NCBI GenBank assembly: GCA_014529385.2
Contig: CM043971.1
Location: 33,129,209-33,193,208 of the forward strand
From: Adiantum capillus-veneris
Taxonomy: Eukaryota > Streptophyta > Polypodiopsida > Polypodiales > Pteridaceae
Direction: 5' to 3'
Length of the DNA: 64,000 bases
Shown: positions 1 to 11,734 of the stretch, piece after piece
How the letters are laid out: each line of letters opens with the position of its first letter
Position numbering within the stretch: the first letter of the stretch is position 1
Made by a program: the position numbers and the translations under genes
Notes under the pieces: generated by a model
What the model was told of the DNA's origin: nothing
The model's database searches: none
Seen by the model: the letters and a program-made list of their open reading frames with translations, nothing else

Positions 1-560
1 TATTTTGTGTGAAAAGTGATGGTGTGGTAGGATGTATTGACGTTTTCGCAAATTGCGTTGACTATGATGACGTGGCGTTTGCTGTACAAATTTCTGCAAA
101 TTGTGCTGGCAACTTTTGCTAGTTGTCAGTGCCAGCTTTTTGGTGCAGATGCTTTTGGATACAAGTGCTTTTAAGATTAAAGCTTTTGGGCATCCCTTCT
201 ACGTTTATAAGTGCCCAACCGTACGACAATGCCACGTCATCCCCTCTCTTTTAGTCTCCTATTGACGGGTGAGTATTGCCACTCGTAACTTATGACAACA
301 AAACCTCGTAACGTTGGCAAAAGTAGTCTCCAGATCGTGTTCAAAGCAGATTTACCAGGGAATGTGGGTGCAGGGGGCTAGAACGTCGGAATGGCGTTCC
401 CGAGGGGGGGGGGATGTCTCGGCACAGCCGAGCCGGAACGGACAGGGGGCTGGTAGGACGGTTGGATTCTGTTCAATGGCCCAATCTCCGCCCAACAATC
501 ATAAATGGGCAGATTTTTGGGGAGTTGTTTTTTTAAAAGTTAGTTACTCCTTATAATATG
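1..560. other. No gene recognised; possible LTR U3-like sequence
   Basis: No coding homology seen. The first 120 bases carry TGACG motifs (bZIP-type sites) and a TGATGACGTGGCG string that resembles the first bases of the gypsy LTRs at 49.0 and 55.0 kb. A TATA-like TTTATAAG lies near 220. This could be an old LTR promoter region, but no primer-binding site or LTR end follows. A run of ten G sits near 405. Confidence 0.25.
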
Positions 561-630
561 CGACCCCCCTCACCCCTTACCTTCACAAGTGACAATGCAT
601 TGTGTACATGCCACAAGCTAGCCTTATCAA

Positions 631-635
631 GCTCT

Positions 636-674
<39 letters not shown>
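631..674. repeat. (CT)n microsatellite
   Basis: Near-perfect CT dinucleotide run with one CCT interruption, lying directly upstream of the LINE fragment. Confidence 0.95.
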
Positions 675-696
675 GTGGGCATAGATAGAGCACCCA

Positions 697-1913
697 CAGA
701 TCATCATGATCTCTCATTTGCTCCACAGCAAACCCTCAGTACCACATGACATCATCAGAGCAGAGTTAGCTGCACCACCGATGCTAGTAGAGGCCCTCTT
801 TCAGACAGTTTGCTTCATCAAGCGCATGCGAGAGCTCCTACCAGACAGACTCACCCGTAGAGTTTTTGAGGCATCAATGCAATTGCATCAGGAGGGGGAC
901 ACGAGGGCATGGTACTCACAGGTCATAGAGTGGTTTGAATCACATGGCTTGGACATCACAGATCTGCCTCTTCCGTACGATCCTGACTCCCCTCATATAC
1001 GCCTCTCACACAACGAGAGGAATTGAGTTCTCAGACAGGATCTCTGGCAGCTATACATCAGGGAGACATGCATCACACCCAGAGAGCCGCTTCCCACGAA
1101 GAGGTAGTACTACAGAGACCACTTCCTGGCCATCCTACCAGATGGGTTCATCCAGAGACCGAGATACATGGATATCTACATGCCACATAGAGCACGGGTC
1201 GCCATCAGACAGTTCAGAGTGTCATCATCTCAACTCAGTACGTTGAACTTTGTGTTGATGTATGCTTGTGTGTGTGGTGCTGTGTTTGGGAGCATATGTT
1301 AGTACCTAGTTCTACACCCACTATTGGGCATTGACGACGTTAGTGGGGATGTCGTGGTATTTAGTCAATACTATGCATGATGGAGCTGATGGTTATATTG
1401 TCTTGTGGGTGACTACCATGGGTCTATACCTTGCACTTTCCTTTATGGGTGAATCTGGGCTTATCCTGGATTCATCTAGGTATATGTCATCACAGTAGCT
1501 AGAGATTGAGGCATGGAGAGTTGCACACGTCCCCAGAGCAGAGAGGATATGCAGACTTTGCACAACAGAGATTGAGAGCGAGGAGCATTACGTATGCAAA
1601 TGTGGAGCATATGAGGAGATCAGAGGCAGATATTCGACCTTGTTTGCAGATCAGCCCACTCTACATCAGATTTTTGAGTCCAGAGACCAGCGACAGTTCG
1701 GCCGCTTCCTCCTAGAGGCACAACAGCATCGGGACTCCCTTCTCCAGGCAGCATCAACTGTGAGAGACGAGCGCCAAACACAGCTCATAGACTTTTTTCA
1801 GAGGACCATAGTAGCACCACCTCCTCTGACCACCTAGAGAGGAGTGACTCTACAGCAGGCTGAGGTGGTCCGATCTCGCAGACGCTCATGTACCCATGGA
1901 CGTAGGGCACCTC
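697..1913 (+). pseudogene. LINE retrotransposon 3' end (post-RT region plus zinc-finger tail), broken
   Basis: Two blocks read in the plus direction. The first (about 706-1240) encodes the stretch that usually lies between the reverse transcriptase and the C-terminus of plant LINEs, with in-frame stops at 1024 (TGA) and about 1112 (TAG). The second (about 1503-1835) encodes a C-terminal zinc-binding motif: RICRLC, then IESEEH, then CKC, then YEEIRGRY. This is the pattern of the zf-RVT tail of LINE ORF2. The coding blocks are separated by about 260 bp of unrelated DNA (about 1240-1500), so the copy has been interrupted. No reverse transcriptase core is present, as expected for a 5'-truncated LINE. 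It is dead: two stops and an insertion. Family assignment rests on motif pattern only. Confidence 0.6.
1389..1484 (+). repeat. 96-bp dispersed repeat, copy 1
   Basis: Starts ATGGTTATATTG and ends with CTAGGTATA. It matches 4214-4309 with about three substitutions. It lies inside the DNA that interrupts the LINE fragment. Class unknown; no coding sequence. Confidence 0.85.
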
Positions 1914-2321
1914 GCCTACACTAGAGGGAGATCCAGGAGCACTACTATAGATCTCTGGAGGAGAGATGCATTAGGGCTTTTGCAGATCCAGCCGCCATCT
2001 TATGCGGATTGTTCACACCCTCCCCACCCATGCATTATGTATTACACCCTGATTATGGTATTGGATGGAGCTAGAGATAGGATAACATTTCTTCTCATGA
2101 TTGTATCTACCCCAGCATATAGGATTCCATCTTTTCCTCAGTTTTGGAGCTCCACCCCCACCCTTTGTACCACCTCCCTCCTCTTCCAATCATTATACAG
2201 GATAGTCACTTTTACTTTTGTACCTTTTATCCTTTACGGATACACAAAGGACACCCACCTGATGTACTTTGATTTGTCTCATAGGCCGATTTCGGCCTTT
2301 TATGGACATTAAAAAATCTTT
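1914..2321. other. LINE 3' flank, no gene
   Basis: AT-rich unique sequence following the LINE coding remnant; no recognisable coding or repeat structure. It may be the LINE 3' untranslated region. Confidence 0.3.
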
Positions 2322-3009
<688 letters not shown>

Positions 3010-3236
3010 ATCCAGAGTGCAGTTGAGGATGGATTCTAGTAGTAGTATCTAGTTCTTTTGTACCCAGACATGTTATTAGATTCACCATTTTGTAACAGCT
3101 TGGTCTCATATGTCATTTTAACCTTTTGAAGACGTTAATATAACATTTCATTTCTCGCTCTCAAGCCTACATGACCCACATTTGCCATTGAAGATTCAAG
3201 AAGCTCTCGAGTCTCAACTTTCAAGTCTAGAAGGCT

Positions 3237-3240
<4 letters not shown>

Positions 3241-3317
<77 letters not shown>
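3241..3317. repeat. Compound (CT)n(CA)n microsatellite
   Basis: CT run followed directly by a CA run, abutting the hAT transposase remnant. Confidence 0.95.
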
Positions 3318-3318
<1 letters not shown>

Positions 3319-3990
3319 ATCCATCATCGATGGCCTCACAAGGTTTATGAGGCCATCGACCGCATGATCGAGTAGCTTGCACGGCTTGAGCGGGATGTAG
3401 AGCGATGTGCTTTGCAGCTCAAGGTGGACTTCATATGCCTCTCCTTTACACGGGGCAACATACATGGTGGATGCAGAGTTCCAAGGTGCAAGGCAAGAGA
3501 CAAATAAAGAAGTCATGAATCAATTTACAGAGATCTTGAACAAGATGGTTCTAGACAAAGATGGGCGACGAACTATCAGGGATCAATTGAGACAATACAA
3601 AGAGATGCGGGGGTCATTTGGCAATTCAGATGCTCAGATTAATCGCAAGAAGATAGGTTGAGTGCTATGATGGGAGGACTATGGCTATGATGGCCTTGAG
3701 CTTCAGAGACTGGCCATATTCTCAGCTAGTTAGTTAGTACCTCATACTTGGAGCAATTGTGGAGTACGTTTAGCCACATTGCTTCCAAGAAGAGAAATCG
3801 GTTTGGAGTAGAGAAGGCAAATGATCTTGTCTTTGTTAGTGCAAATGTGAAACTGCTTTGCAAGAGTACGACTAAATAGAGAGATCCTTTTACACAGTGG
3901 GAAATGGAGCAAGAGGTTCCTCAGGCTGGTGAAGATAGAGGCACCGACACTAGGTACTGGCCGAGGATGTGCATGACATGCAGCCAACTA
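3318..3990 (+). pseudogene. hAT-family transposase C-terminal remnant
   Basis: In three frames the plus strand spells the end of a hAT transposase. KVYEAIDRMIE (about 3340) is followed by a SRWTSYASPLHGATYMVD block (about 3420-3480), the usual W...PLHAAAY region. At about 3750-3875 comes the dimerisation domain: LWSTFSHIASKKRNR, then KANDLVFVSANVKLL. Family members use this last domain for oligomerisation. In-frame stops and at least two frameshifts separate the blocks, and no N-terminal DDE region is visible, so it is a dead fragment. The match to the family pattern is strong over the dimerisation segment. It is unrelated in sequence to the hAT-like MITE at 8.7 kb as far as can be seen. Confidence 0.7.
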
Positions 3991-4213
3991 CTACTAATCG
4001 GGAGGCTTCTCAGGCTAGTGGCTCTTGAGTCTTGAGACTTTAGGACTTTCATTATCCATACCATTTTGTATTGCGGCTTGCCGCCCCCTTTGTAGTCTCT
4101 TTATGGTATATGTCACCTTTGGTTTTTTTGTATTATAGTAGATTAGACTTTAGTCTTGAGTCTTTTAGACTTTTGGGCCTTGGCACTCTAGAGTCTAGAG
4201 TGTAGACTTCTCT

Positions 4214-4309
4214 ATGGTTATATTGTCTTGTGGGTGACTACCATGGGTCTATACCTTGCACTTTCCTTTAAGGGCGAATCTGGGCTTATCCTGGATTCAT
4301 CCAGGTATA
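4214..4309 (+). repeat. 96-bp dispersed repeat, copy 2
   Basis: Second copy of the 1389-1484 sequence, same orientation, about 97% identical by eye. It lies in the non-coding tail after the hAT remnant. Confidence 0.85.
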
Positions 4310-4744
4310 CCTCTTGAGTTTTATCTTTTTTGTAGCGCATTGGCGGGCCTTGTTAACCAAAATTAAGCGAAAACTAAATATTGCTTAATGTTATGGCGCA
4401 ACTTTCAAGTTTTATCTCTTAACTTCTACTCTTGTAATTTTTTGAGAGCTTTAATCTGTAATTGCATGTGTTATTGTGTATGAGCATTGTGTCTATTGTG
4501 TATGTACTATGACCGCACATCACCACACGACGCAATCAAGTTATGATAAGGTTGAATTGTCTTCAAATCGTGTTTTTTGTGAGTATTAGAGTTTTAAAGG
4601 ATTCTCATACTACTTGTATTCAAACACATAATGGTAAAAATTGCATTATTTGGGTGTTTTTTATGCCTCCCGTTTTGCGCCGTCCTGTTTAGGACCCCTT
4701 GCCCTTCCCTTGTTCCGTGGGGAGGTCCGTCGCCGTTCTCGTAC
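4310..4744. other. No gene recognised
   Basis: AT-rich sequence between the dispersed repeat and the truncated 3' side of the minus-strand gypsy element. Nothing recognised. Confidence 0.4.
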
Positions 4745-5570
4745 AAAGTGATTCGCTTGAAAAATCTGTCCTTGTTGCACAAGAAAGGCAAAACCTTCTT
4801 GCCACCCTCGACAATCTCAAATGGTGCCTTCCTTGTTGAAGTATGAACAATATTGTTGTTAGCAAACTCGTTACTCCACTAATGGCGAATACTTATCCCA
4901 TTGGGACTTATTTTCAAAGATGTAAGACTTTAACGTATTCAAAGTCACTAAATTTGTAATCTTTGACTGCCCATTGGTCTGCGGGTGAAACAATGAAGAG
5001 AGTCTCATACATTGCTTTATCTGGTGTCTCTATCTAATACGATAAATTTGGGCATCCTATGTAATCGAAAGATGTGTGAGACAAACGACTTTGCCAAATG
5101 ATCGGCCTTCGTTATCTTCTTTTCTGGTACGAAGTGAGTCTGCTTGCTGAATCTATCCACAATAGTCCACAATTGTGAATCTATCTTCTTTACTGGTACG
5201 AAATGAGCCTGCTTGCTAAATTTATCCACCGTAGTCCAAATGCTATGATGTTTACCCTGAGTCTTGGAAAGATAAAAAATGAAATCCATAGCTATACTCT
5301 CCCATGATGAATTTGGAATCGGTAAAGGTTGTAGAAGTCCTATCGCTTTGTGCGTGCCATAATTCACTTTGTGACACACTCTACAAGTGTGCATAAACTC
5401 GTCCGTTTCCTTCTTGGGCTGAGGCCAATAGAAGTAACGCTCAACACCCTTGAGTGTTGCCTCTATACCACAATGCCCAACAAAAGGAGGATTGTGATAC
5501 TTTGTCAACACCTTTTGCCTCAAATCACATGTAATAGACAACATGGTCTTTCACATCAAGTAACTTTCCT
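4745..5570 (-). pseudogene. Gypsy integrase remnant
   Basis: Minus-strand reading shows the HHCC zinc-binding start (GHCGIEATLKG, then HTCRVCHKVNYG) and the following LLQPLPIPNSSWESIAMDF block. After it comes WTTVDKFSKQAHFVPVKKI and a KFIVLDRDTR segment containing a catalytic-core Asp. A short in-frame duplication repeats the WTxVDxFSKQxHFVP stretch (about 5100-5240). The tail continues to KAPFEIVEG and PFLCNKD near 4780. Integrase inserts element cDNA into host DNA. This copy is truncated and frameshifted. Confidence 0.7.
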
Positions 5571-5670
5571 TGAGAGAATACCCTGAATCTGTCTCCCCAC
5601 TTTGTACGTTGTCCAAGTTCTCACCACATCCAGGTCTGAAGCATACGTCTCCCGCATTTCATCGAAGTCC

Positions 5671-6790
5671 TAATAATCTATTTCTATAATAGTGGACATA
5701 CGTGGCTTACAAGACAAGGCGTCTACAACCGCGTTCTTCTTTCCCTTCAAGTACACTCGTAGATCGTGAAAGTGAGATAAAATGATCACCGATCGCACTT
5801 GCTTCTCTGAAAACTTGGTTTGGGACAAGAAATACTTCAAACATTGATGCCACATGTACAATGTTAAATCTGGACCGAGCAAGTAATGCGTCCATTGACT
5901 CAAAGCATATATCACTGCTAAGAGTTCTTTGTCACAAATCTATGCAACCCTCTTAGCCTTTGAAAGCATTGGACTATCATAAGCTACTACATGGCCTTCT
6001 TGCATTAAGACCGCACCCAAACTGCTTCCACAAGCGTCACAGTAAACCTCAAAAAACTTATGCGAAGTCTGGTAGAATCAACACTGGCCCAGTGATCAAC
6101 TTCTTCTTGAGCTACTTAAATGCCGCAATCTATGGAGGTCCCCAAGTGAATGGTACCCCATTTTGAGTTAGGTATGCAACGGCAAAGGGATCTCTACAAA
6201 CTGTCTAGTGAACCGCCTATAGTAGGAGCTCAAGCCCAAGAAGCTTGAAGCTCCTCATATCATGCACATTGCATAATGTAGGCCAATTGCAAATAGCCCG
6301 AACTTTTGCTGGATCCATGCTAATACCCTTGGACTAAACAATGTGTCCCAAGAACTGTTTCTCTAGCAATAAGAACTCTCTCTTCTTTCTATTGATCACC
6401 AATTTGTGATTGCACAACGCTTTGAATACTCGTTTCTTGGAGAAAACAATGATGTCATCAAAGAATGTGCCCACATACTGTCTATCCTCTCGAAAGATCG
6501 TGTCCATCTTCTTGTTGAACGTTGCAGGAGCATTTGTGAGACCAAATGATATCACCAAAAACTTGTACAATCCAAAGGAAGTCATGAACGCGATCTTGTA
6601 TACATCTCCAGGAGAGATCTTGATCCAATGATAGCTGCTTTTAAGATCATGTCTATTGAAAGAGCTAGATCCCTGTAATCTATCAAGTATATCATCAATC
6701 CCAAGTATTGGAAACCTGTTCTTGATGGTAATATTATTAAGAGCCCTGTCATACACATCCTCCAGACTCGCCCTTCAGTTTAACATCTAT
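5671..6790 (-). pseudogene. Gypsy reverse transcriptase and RNase H remnant
   Basis: Reverse transcriptase block at 6334-6790: KNRFPILGIDDILDRLQG, then FNRHDLKSSYHWIKI, FGLTNAPATFN and the catalytic FFDD (usual YxDD). RNase H block at about 5671-6300, with a C-terminal DALSxKP signature. Stops are scattered through both. The FFDD variant of the catalytic motif is shared with the other gypsy copies in this window. Confidence 0.75.
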
Positions 6791-6799
6791 AGTCACATC

Positions 6800-7673
6800 T
6801 TTGCCTTGACTAGTCTTTAACTATAGTTTCCTAGCCTTTTATTGAACCACGACATTGTTCTTGTGCCAAAGCATCCCCAAAAGTACATCACACCTCTTAA
6901 GTGGCATGATATGGAAGTTCTCGTGCCCTATGTAACCTTGACAATGCAAGCGAAGCTTGCCAATGATAGGTGTTATGGCAACTTCATGTCTTGGTACGGC
7001 TTACACTGCATCCATTTGTGGTTCCATGTCCTCATACTGAAAGTCCCGATCGAGCCGCCATCTTTGTAAAAATGAAGTTGGTCTTGGCTCTGTTGTCGAA
7101 GAAAATCAAGGCCTCTTGATCTTGTACCTTGCCCACGCTTTGCAAAGCTCAAGACTCTCATCCTCGTTGGCTTTGGGCATCCTCGTGGAATTTGTTTACA
7201 AGTCGTCTTTCCCTTCTCTGTCACTTGCTCTTCTATCACTTTTGATGTTTCCGGCTTATCCTCGAGCTTTTCCTCCTCCTCAGGACACTTTGCCAAAATG
7301 TGCCCTACTTCACCACACCCATAGCATTTCCCTTGCTTGAAGAATTCTACCTTCTGGTCGGCAGACATATGCAGATTTCTTAATTTGCATTAACTTCTTA
7401 GCCTTCTTCTTCCCTCTGGAAGTTTTAGTCTCTGACGCTTTGGATACGGAAGCACCCATCTCGAAAGAAGGAGCTTGTCAACAATGAATAAACGGCATTA
7501 AAGCATGGTCCATGAGTTGTAGAATGTTGTGGGACTTCTACTTTACGCAATAGCATTGTAGCTCATTAGGTAAGCTACAACAATATTGCTATATTTGTTC
7601 TTTCAAAGAGACCTTTGTGAAAGAAGCTACGGGAAGAAAAGTATTCCAAAACCTATTATCGTAGACTGGAAGT
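6800..7673 (-). pseudogene. Gypsy gag C-terminus and protease remnant
   Basis: A CCHC zinc knuckle, CYGCGEVGHILAKC, sits at about 7285-7326 (CX2CX4HX4C). It follows gag sequence that ends at the solo-LTR insertion point (7673). Downstream, a retropepsin-like stretch reads ALIFFDNRAKTNFI. The catalytic triplet is DNR where retropepsins have DTG or DSG. Frameshifts are present in both parts. Confidence 0.65.
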
Positions 7674-8452
7674 GTCATGTGCACATCTAACCCTATGTGC
7701 ATGTGGACAAATAAATCCTACCTCTAGGGGCTAGGACAGCCTAGGAAGTGTTTTGGCACCCTTTTGAGCCTATACGTAGGACGTGCATATCCAAGCACTT
7801 CAGCATAGTTGCGTACCCTGTGATTGCACATGAGCACAACTAGTGTCTGCTAGGTGTAGGCACTTGGGAGTGTTCTCATACAGTTGCATTAGAGTACCCA
7901 ACCTAGGTATTTACCTGCATGTGAAGCACCTCTTATAAGTGAGCTATTAACTTACTTATGAGCGACATTTAGCGAGCATTATAGAAATCGTGGGTTTGTA
8001 TTGGCATTGCCCCACCCAGCTTTAACTCCATATATAAGTAACCCTAGTGGTCACTTCTCAAGCATAAGTCCAGTACAGTACAAGCACCAGCCCACAATAC
8101 CAAATCAACCCGGCTGTTCCAGATCAGCCCTATCATTAGCAGTTTCCAGCATCAGACAGCAGATCAGCCAGTGTTTTCAGATTACAGCCCATTCCCATCG
8201 TCATCATTAGCACCCTCGACATCAGCAATAGCAGATCAGCCCATAGCCTCGTCAAGTTTGCAGATCTCAAGCAGTTCCCCTAGCGTTTTGCATTTTCAGC
8301 CTTTAGCCTCGCAGATCCAAGCATCCACCGCAAGGTCCCATCAACATCTCAGCATCTAGGACCATTGTATTAGCATTTGTGCAATCCCTAGCGATAGAGA
8401 GGGAGGCCCCCTTGGAGGGGGGTTTGGGACCCCATCTGGTGTCTTCTTCTCT

Positions 8453-8665
8453 CTCACCGACAAAACCTTCACTCACATTATTTCATTTTCTCTTCTCTCT
8501 CTCTCGTCTATTGCACATCTCTCGTCGGATAGATCTTTAAGGTCTCTTGGGATAGTTTCCTATGACGTTAAAATTCTCTTTTTCTTCTTCTCTCTCACAC
8601 ACAAAACCTTCACTCACATTATTTCATTCTCTCTTCTCTCTCTCTTGTCTATTGCACATCTCTCA
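8453..8665 (+). repeat. Direct duplication inside the solo LTR around a SINE-like piece
   Basis: A stretch starting CTCTCAC..ACAAAACCTTC (8453) recurs at about 8591, offset about 138 bp. Between the copies is a TAGATCTTTAAGGTCTCTTG sequence that also occurs at about 20147 outside any LTR of this family. The other LTRs of the family lack this unit. Confidence 0.7.
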
Positions 8666-8700
8666 GACAAAGTAAAAGGAACCCTCTCATGCAGTAAAAG

Positions 8701-8831
8701 CATAGTCACAAGGGATGCGTTTGGGGACGGGGAACGGGGGACGGGGCTCAAATGGATTTTTAGTGTAAAAAAGAGGGTGGGACGGCAAGTGGGGAGGGGA
8801 AGCCCAAAAATGGGCGTCCCCTGTGACTATG
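8701..8831. mobile_element. 131-bp hAT-type MITE with 8-bp TSD
   Basis: Terminal inverted repeats CATAGTCACA and TGTGACTATG, extending imperfectly inward through a GGGGACG-like stretch. Flanked by a perfect 8-bp direct repeat AGTAAAAG (8693-8700 and 8832-8839). No coding capacity. An 8-bp target duplication with short inverted repeats is characteristic of hAT elements, so this is a non-autonomous hAT-like MITE nested in the solo LTR. The pre-insertion sequence AGTAAAAGGAA is seen intact in the LTR at 38.4 kb. Confidence 0.85.
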
Positions 8832-8925
8832 AGTAAAAGGAAACGTGAGTACGCATTGAGCACTCATCCTCAGCATTCACCATCAATCACTTCCGCTGCA
8901 CATTACAGGAAGTGTATCACTCTCA

Positions 8926-9159
8926 ACCATTCACAAATGGTTCCAGGCCGTCAAAACCTTGGACTCATACTTTGGTGTCAATCACATTGAACCCCTCGCA
9001 ATTGTGAGGTGCTTGTACATGTAACAAAAGAGTTGATCCTCGACCATTCACAAATGGTTCCAGGCTGTCAAAACCTTGGCCTCATACTTTCACGTCAACC
9101 ACATTGAACCCCAAGCCATTGTGAGGTGCTCGTCCATGTAACAAAAGAGTTGACCACAT
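8926..9159 (-). repeat. 117-bp tandem duplication within gypsy gag
   Basis: Units 8926-9042 and 9043-9159 are offset by 117 bp (39 codons, frame preserved) and about 90% identical by eye. On the minus strand each unit ends in the gag motif LTAWNHL, aligning with AAWNHLRMTKSDT in the gag copy at 53.8 kb. Confidence 0.85.
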
Positions 9160-9559
9160 TTGTGAGTTCCAAGCCACCATCTGGAGCACGCACTGCTTGT
9201 TGCACATCATGGCCAACAGAGCACATCAAACCACTAAATGCACTACTGCCACCCACCATGCCACAGAAAACCCGCAACCACCACCTCATGTGGAATCCAC
9301 TCCTTCATCTGGACACTTACGTAAGTTCCAAATCAAAGTCATTGTGGGTAAAACACCCTATTTTTTAGTGTGAAACATTTTGGGTTGAAAAAGGATCTCT
9401 CTAGTAGAAGGATTCATTTCTTTAGGTTGTTGTATAGGTTGTAGCGCAATCAGAGGCTGGGTAGGCGGTACAGCCCACATGTTGTATTTTAAAATAAGTG
9501 CAGGTAGTTGCTAAATTATATCAATGGTTTGAAATCAATTTTTGTATCTATATCTGCAG

Positions 9560-10116
9560 GGTTTTGTGGTGAGAGCGAAGAAGATCATGCTCAAACACTG
9601 AGCTTGATTGAGACGGTGGGGTATGATATGGCCTACATGTTTGCATACAGTCTTCGCGAGAAAACACACGCGCACAGGAAGTATGAAGATGATGTTCCAG
9701 AGGCAGTTAAACAAAGACGACTTTCTGAAGTAATAGAAACGTTTCGTGCATCCTCTAGGCCGCGATTTGAATCCCAGATCGGATCCACCCAACTCGTATT
9801 GGTGTCGGGACCAAGCAAAAGAGATTCCAGAGATTGGCTCGGGCTTAACGATACAGGGCACAAGGTGATTTTCCCCAGTAAGCCTATACCTTTTTCTGTC
9901 TCCTCTCTTTTTGATGGCGTGCCTCAGAGTAAATCAGCTGAAATGCAATGTGAGGAGCCTCGGGATCCGAGGCCGGGTGACTATGTCAAAGTTCAGATTA
10001 TGCAGACAAGTATGGCTTCCTTGCGTGGTGAGCCGATTGCTCGCACCAACATCAGAAGCTTTTCATCAAATCCTCTTTATGTAAAAATGACGTTCGACAA
10101 TGATGTTTATGGTTGA
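9560..10116 (+). CDS. CDK5RAP1-like tRNA methylthiotransferase, C-terminal exon only
   Basis: Encodes the C-terminal part of a MiaB/CDK5RAP1-type radical-SAM methylthiotransferase, which adds a methylthio group to isopentenyl-adenosine next to the anticodon of organellar tRNAs. Visible blocks are GFCGESEEDHAQTLSLI, then GYDMAYMFAYSLREKTHAHR, then VPEAVKQRRLSEVIETFR (end of the catalytic barrel). A TRAM-like RNA-binding domain follows: STQLVLVSGPSKRDS to RPGDYVKVQI and ASLRGEPIA. The exon begins after a good acceptor (TATCTGCAG at 9551-9559) in a phase that splits a Gly codon, and ends at a TGA at 10114-10116. The CxxxCxxC cluster domain and everything upstream are absent from 1-9559. Either the preceding intron exceeds 9.5 kb and is filled with the transposons described here, or this is an isolated gene fragment. 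The reading frame is intact. Confidence 0.8.
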
Positions 10117-10745
10117 GCTCTTCTGTAAAGAGGAATGCCATTGTGTCTTTCATTTTTATCATGCAAAGCATATACTTCACAAGGAGGTCTCTCAGATTGT
10201 TACATACGGTAGCTAAATGCTTGTTTAGAGCGCCTCACAGCACCCACCCTGGAATAGAGGACAAGCTGTGGAGTGGACAAAATAATTTCATGATAAATTC
10301 TCTCGTTTTTGCAGTAAAAGATCAGGTTGGGGGATGAGTTTTCAAGTGTCATGTGTAAGTCTACGGACATTAGGTAATGCTTCTGATTGATTTGAAGACT
10401 TTCTTTGGTGGTTTCCTTGCTTATGATTGACTTCAAGACTTTCTATGGTGATTTCATATATACTGTGAGGCTAAAATGTTTTGCATGTATATCAAAAAGT
10501 TTTTTCAAGGTTTTTCTTGTCTATGCAAAGAGGTATAGGATTGGAACACTTGTAACATATAAAATGGAGGGATGGCATAGGCTCAAATGGAAGGAATAGG
10601 CCACATGTATAGCACCGTAAAAGTGGCATGAGGAGAGGATGGTACCCGCCTTCCAGCTGGAGGCTGTGGGCATCGCCTCTGTGACTAAGGACAGCTGTCT
10701 CTTATGCATTAGGATTTGAGCAAGATATTAGAATAAGAGGTGTTT
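10117..10745 (+). other. Probable 3' UTR and downstream flank of the CDK5RAP1-like gene
   Basis: AT-rich sequence without coding signal. It contains a short near-duplicate, TTGACTTCAAGACTTTCT.. / TTGAAGACTTTCT.. (about 10386-10450). No clear polyadenylation site could be fixed. Confidence 0.35.
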
Positions 10746-10749
10746 TCAT

Positions 10750-11700
10750 CATGATAGCATCTTCATGTCATTCTTAAGCGTTGTGTGAAGGATAGTTGGG
10801 CAATTCCTTCTTGCTTGTTTCAGCATCGGGCAATTTCCCTTGCATGATAGAATATGCAATAGCATGGTGTCCAGATAGACCTGAGGATTGATGGATGTCT
10901 CTGGCCACAACATTTTCCACAAAATTGTGGGCCAAATGTAGTGGTTAGGCTTATTTTTACAAGTTTTGCAGCATGTGATGTTTGAGAAATCATGGATGGC
11001 ACAAGCTCTTGCACCCTTGAGTGTAAAAGTGGCTTGTCTGCATGAAATCAGTGTAGAGTATACCATGCCAATTGCCAAGAATATATCCCATATTGTGGGC
11101 TAGCAACAATTAAGCACCGATTGCAATTTATTTGCCATTGTTCCACCACACCTTGTTGCACTTGAAGGAAATTTCAAACTGATGGGTTTTAGGGCCTTGC
11201 CAAAATTTCTCTGTGTCCTCTACCAGAGTGCCCTTGGCAACCAAGTAGATAGAGGTTTTCTCGGCGTTGCACAACTTGGGGCCACTCGCACCATAGGCAT
11301 GGTCCAGGATTGCAGACTACCTAGCTAGTAAGCAAGCTTGTATACCTTGGAAGGCATCCTTGGCCACTTTTGTTTGTTTTGCAACCACCAGATTTGGGCA
11401 TGCCGTCTTCAAGAGGCCAAAGCTTAGACGCTAGGGGGTTCAAAGCATAGTGCAAGGGGCACTCAACTTTGGTGCATATGATGTTTGAGGATGTGAAGGT
11501 GGAATGCTTTCTCCAAGTCATGCAACAATAGAAATTCCATTGATCCATCAACTAGAATCCAAAGGCAGTTGGTCACCGCCACCCTTGCAGTGGCTTCACC
11601 AATGGGCAACAAGTCTTCTAGTGAGGTTGTTGCCTCTTTTTGTGAGGCATTTTGCATGTCTTGCAATCCTTGACTTGTGCACGCGCAATGGCATTGTCAA
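10750..11700 (-). pseudogene. Possible LINE reverse-transcriptase remnant
   Basis: Minus-strand fragments resemble LINE ORF2: LLLHDLEKAFHLHILK (compare the LINE pattern DLEKAYDRV) near 11500, then ASGPKLCNAEKTSIYLVAKG (compare the SG.K.N..KS motif after the catalytic region) near 11270. Stops and frameshifts separate them and no catalytic Asp pair was located. A tentative call from two short motifs. Confidence 0.3.
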
Positions 11701-11734
11701 TTTGAAATCTGATTTCACCACGGCACCAATTTGA

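Larger units (their letters stand above)
7674..8907 (+). mobile_element. Solo LTR of the pol-less LTR family (TSD GGAAG)
   Basis: Begins TGTCATGTGCACATC and ends with the GCTGCACATTACA terminus, matching the LTRs at 38.4, 55.7, 58.8 and 63.3 kb. It is bounded by a perfect 5-bp target duplication GGAAG at 7669-7673 and 8908-8912. No internal element sequence is present, so it is a solo LTR left by recombination. The leader part carries the family motif AGCGTTTT and CAGATCAGCC repeats (8100-8320). It sits in the gag of the minus-strand gypsy element and contains an internal duplication (about 8453-8660) and a MITE at 8701-8831. Confidence 0.9.
4745..9310 (-). mobile_element. Decayed Ty3/gypsy retrotransposon, interrupted by a solo LTR
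   Basis: Reading right to left, the order is gag, CCHC zinc knuckle, protease, reverse transcriptase, RNase H, integrase, the Ty3/gypsy gene order. The gag is split by the solo LTR at 7674-8907: gag reads through about 7674 on one side and resumes at 8908 (minus-strand WNHL...MVESDT joining VYDNRFWNTFLP), matching the intact order in the gag copy at 34.0 kb. Integrase stops matching at about 4745, so the 3' end and LTR are missing, and no LTR is visible beyond 9310. Many stops and frameshifts: a dead, old copy. Confidence 0.75.

Noticed and set aside
3135-3516. Cys-Val and Ser-Leu/His-Thr repeat ORFs
   Set aside because: Translation of CT/CA dinucleotide repeats. The same applies at 21.4-21.95, 27.1-27.3, 28.6-29.2 and 48.1-48.5 kb.
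9126-9368. Plus-strand ORF and apparent coding duplication (TIHKWFQAVK) at 8.9-9.2 kb
   Set aside because: The minus strand reads the same region as gypsy gag (LTAWNHL...), continuous with gag beyond the solo LTR, so the plus reading is a shadow.
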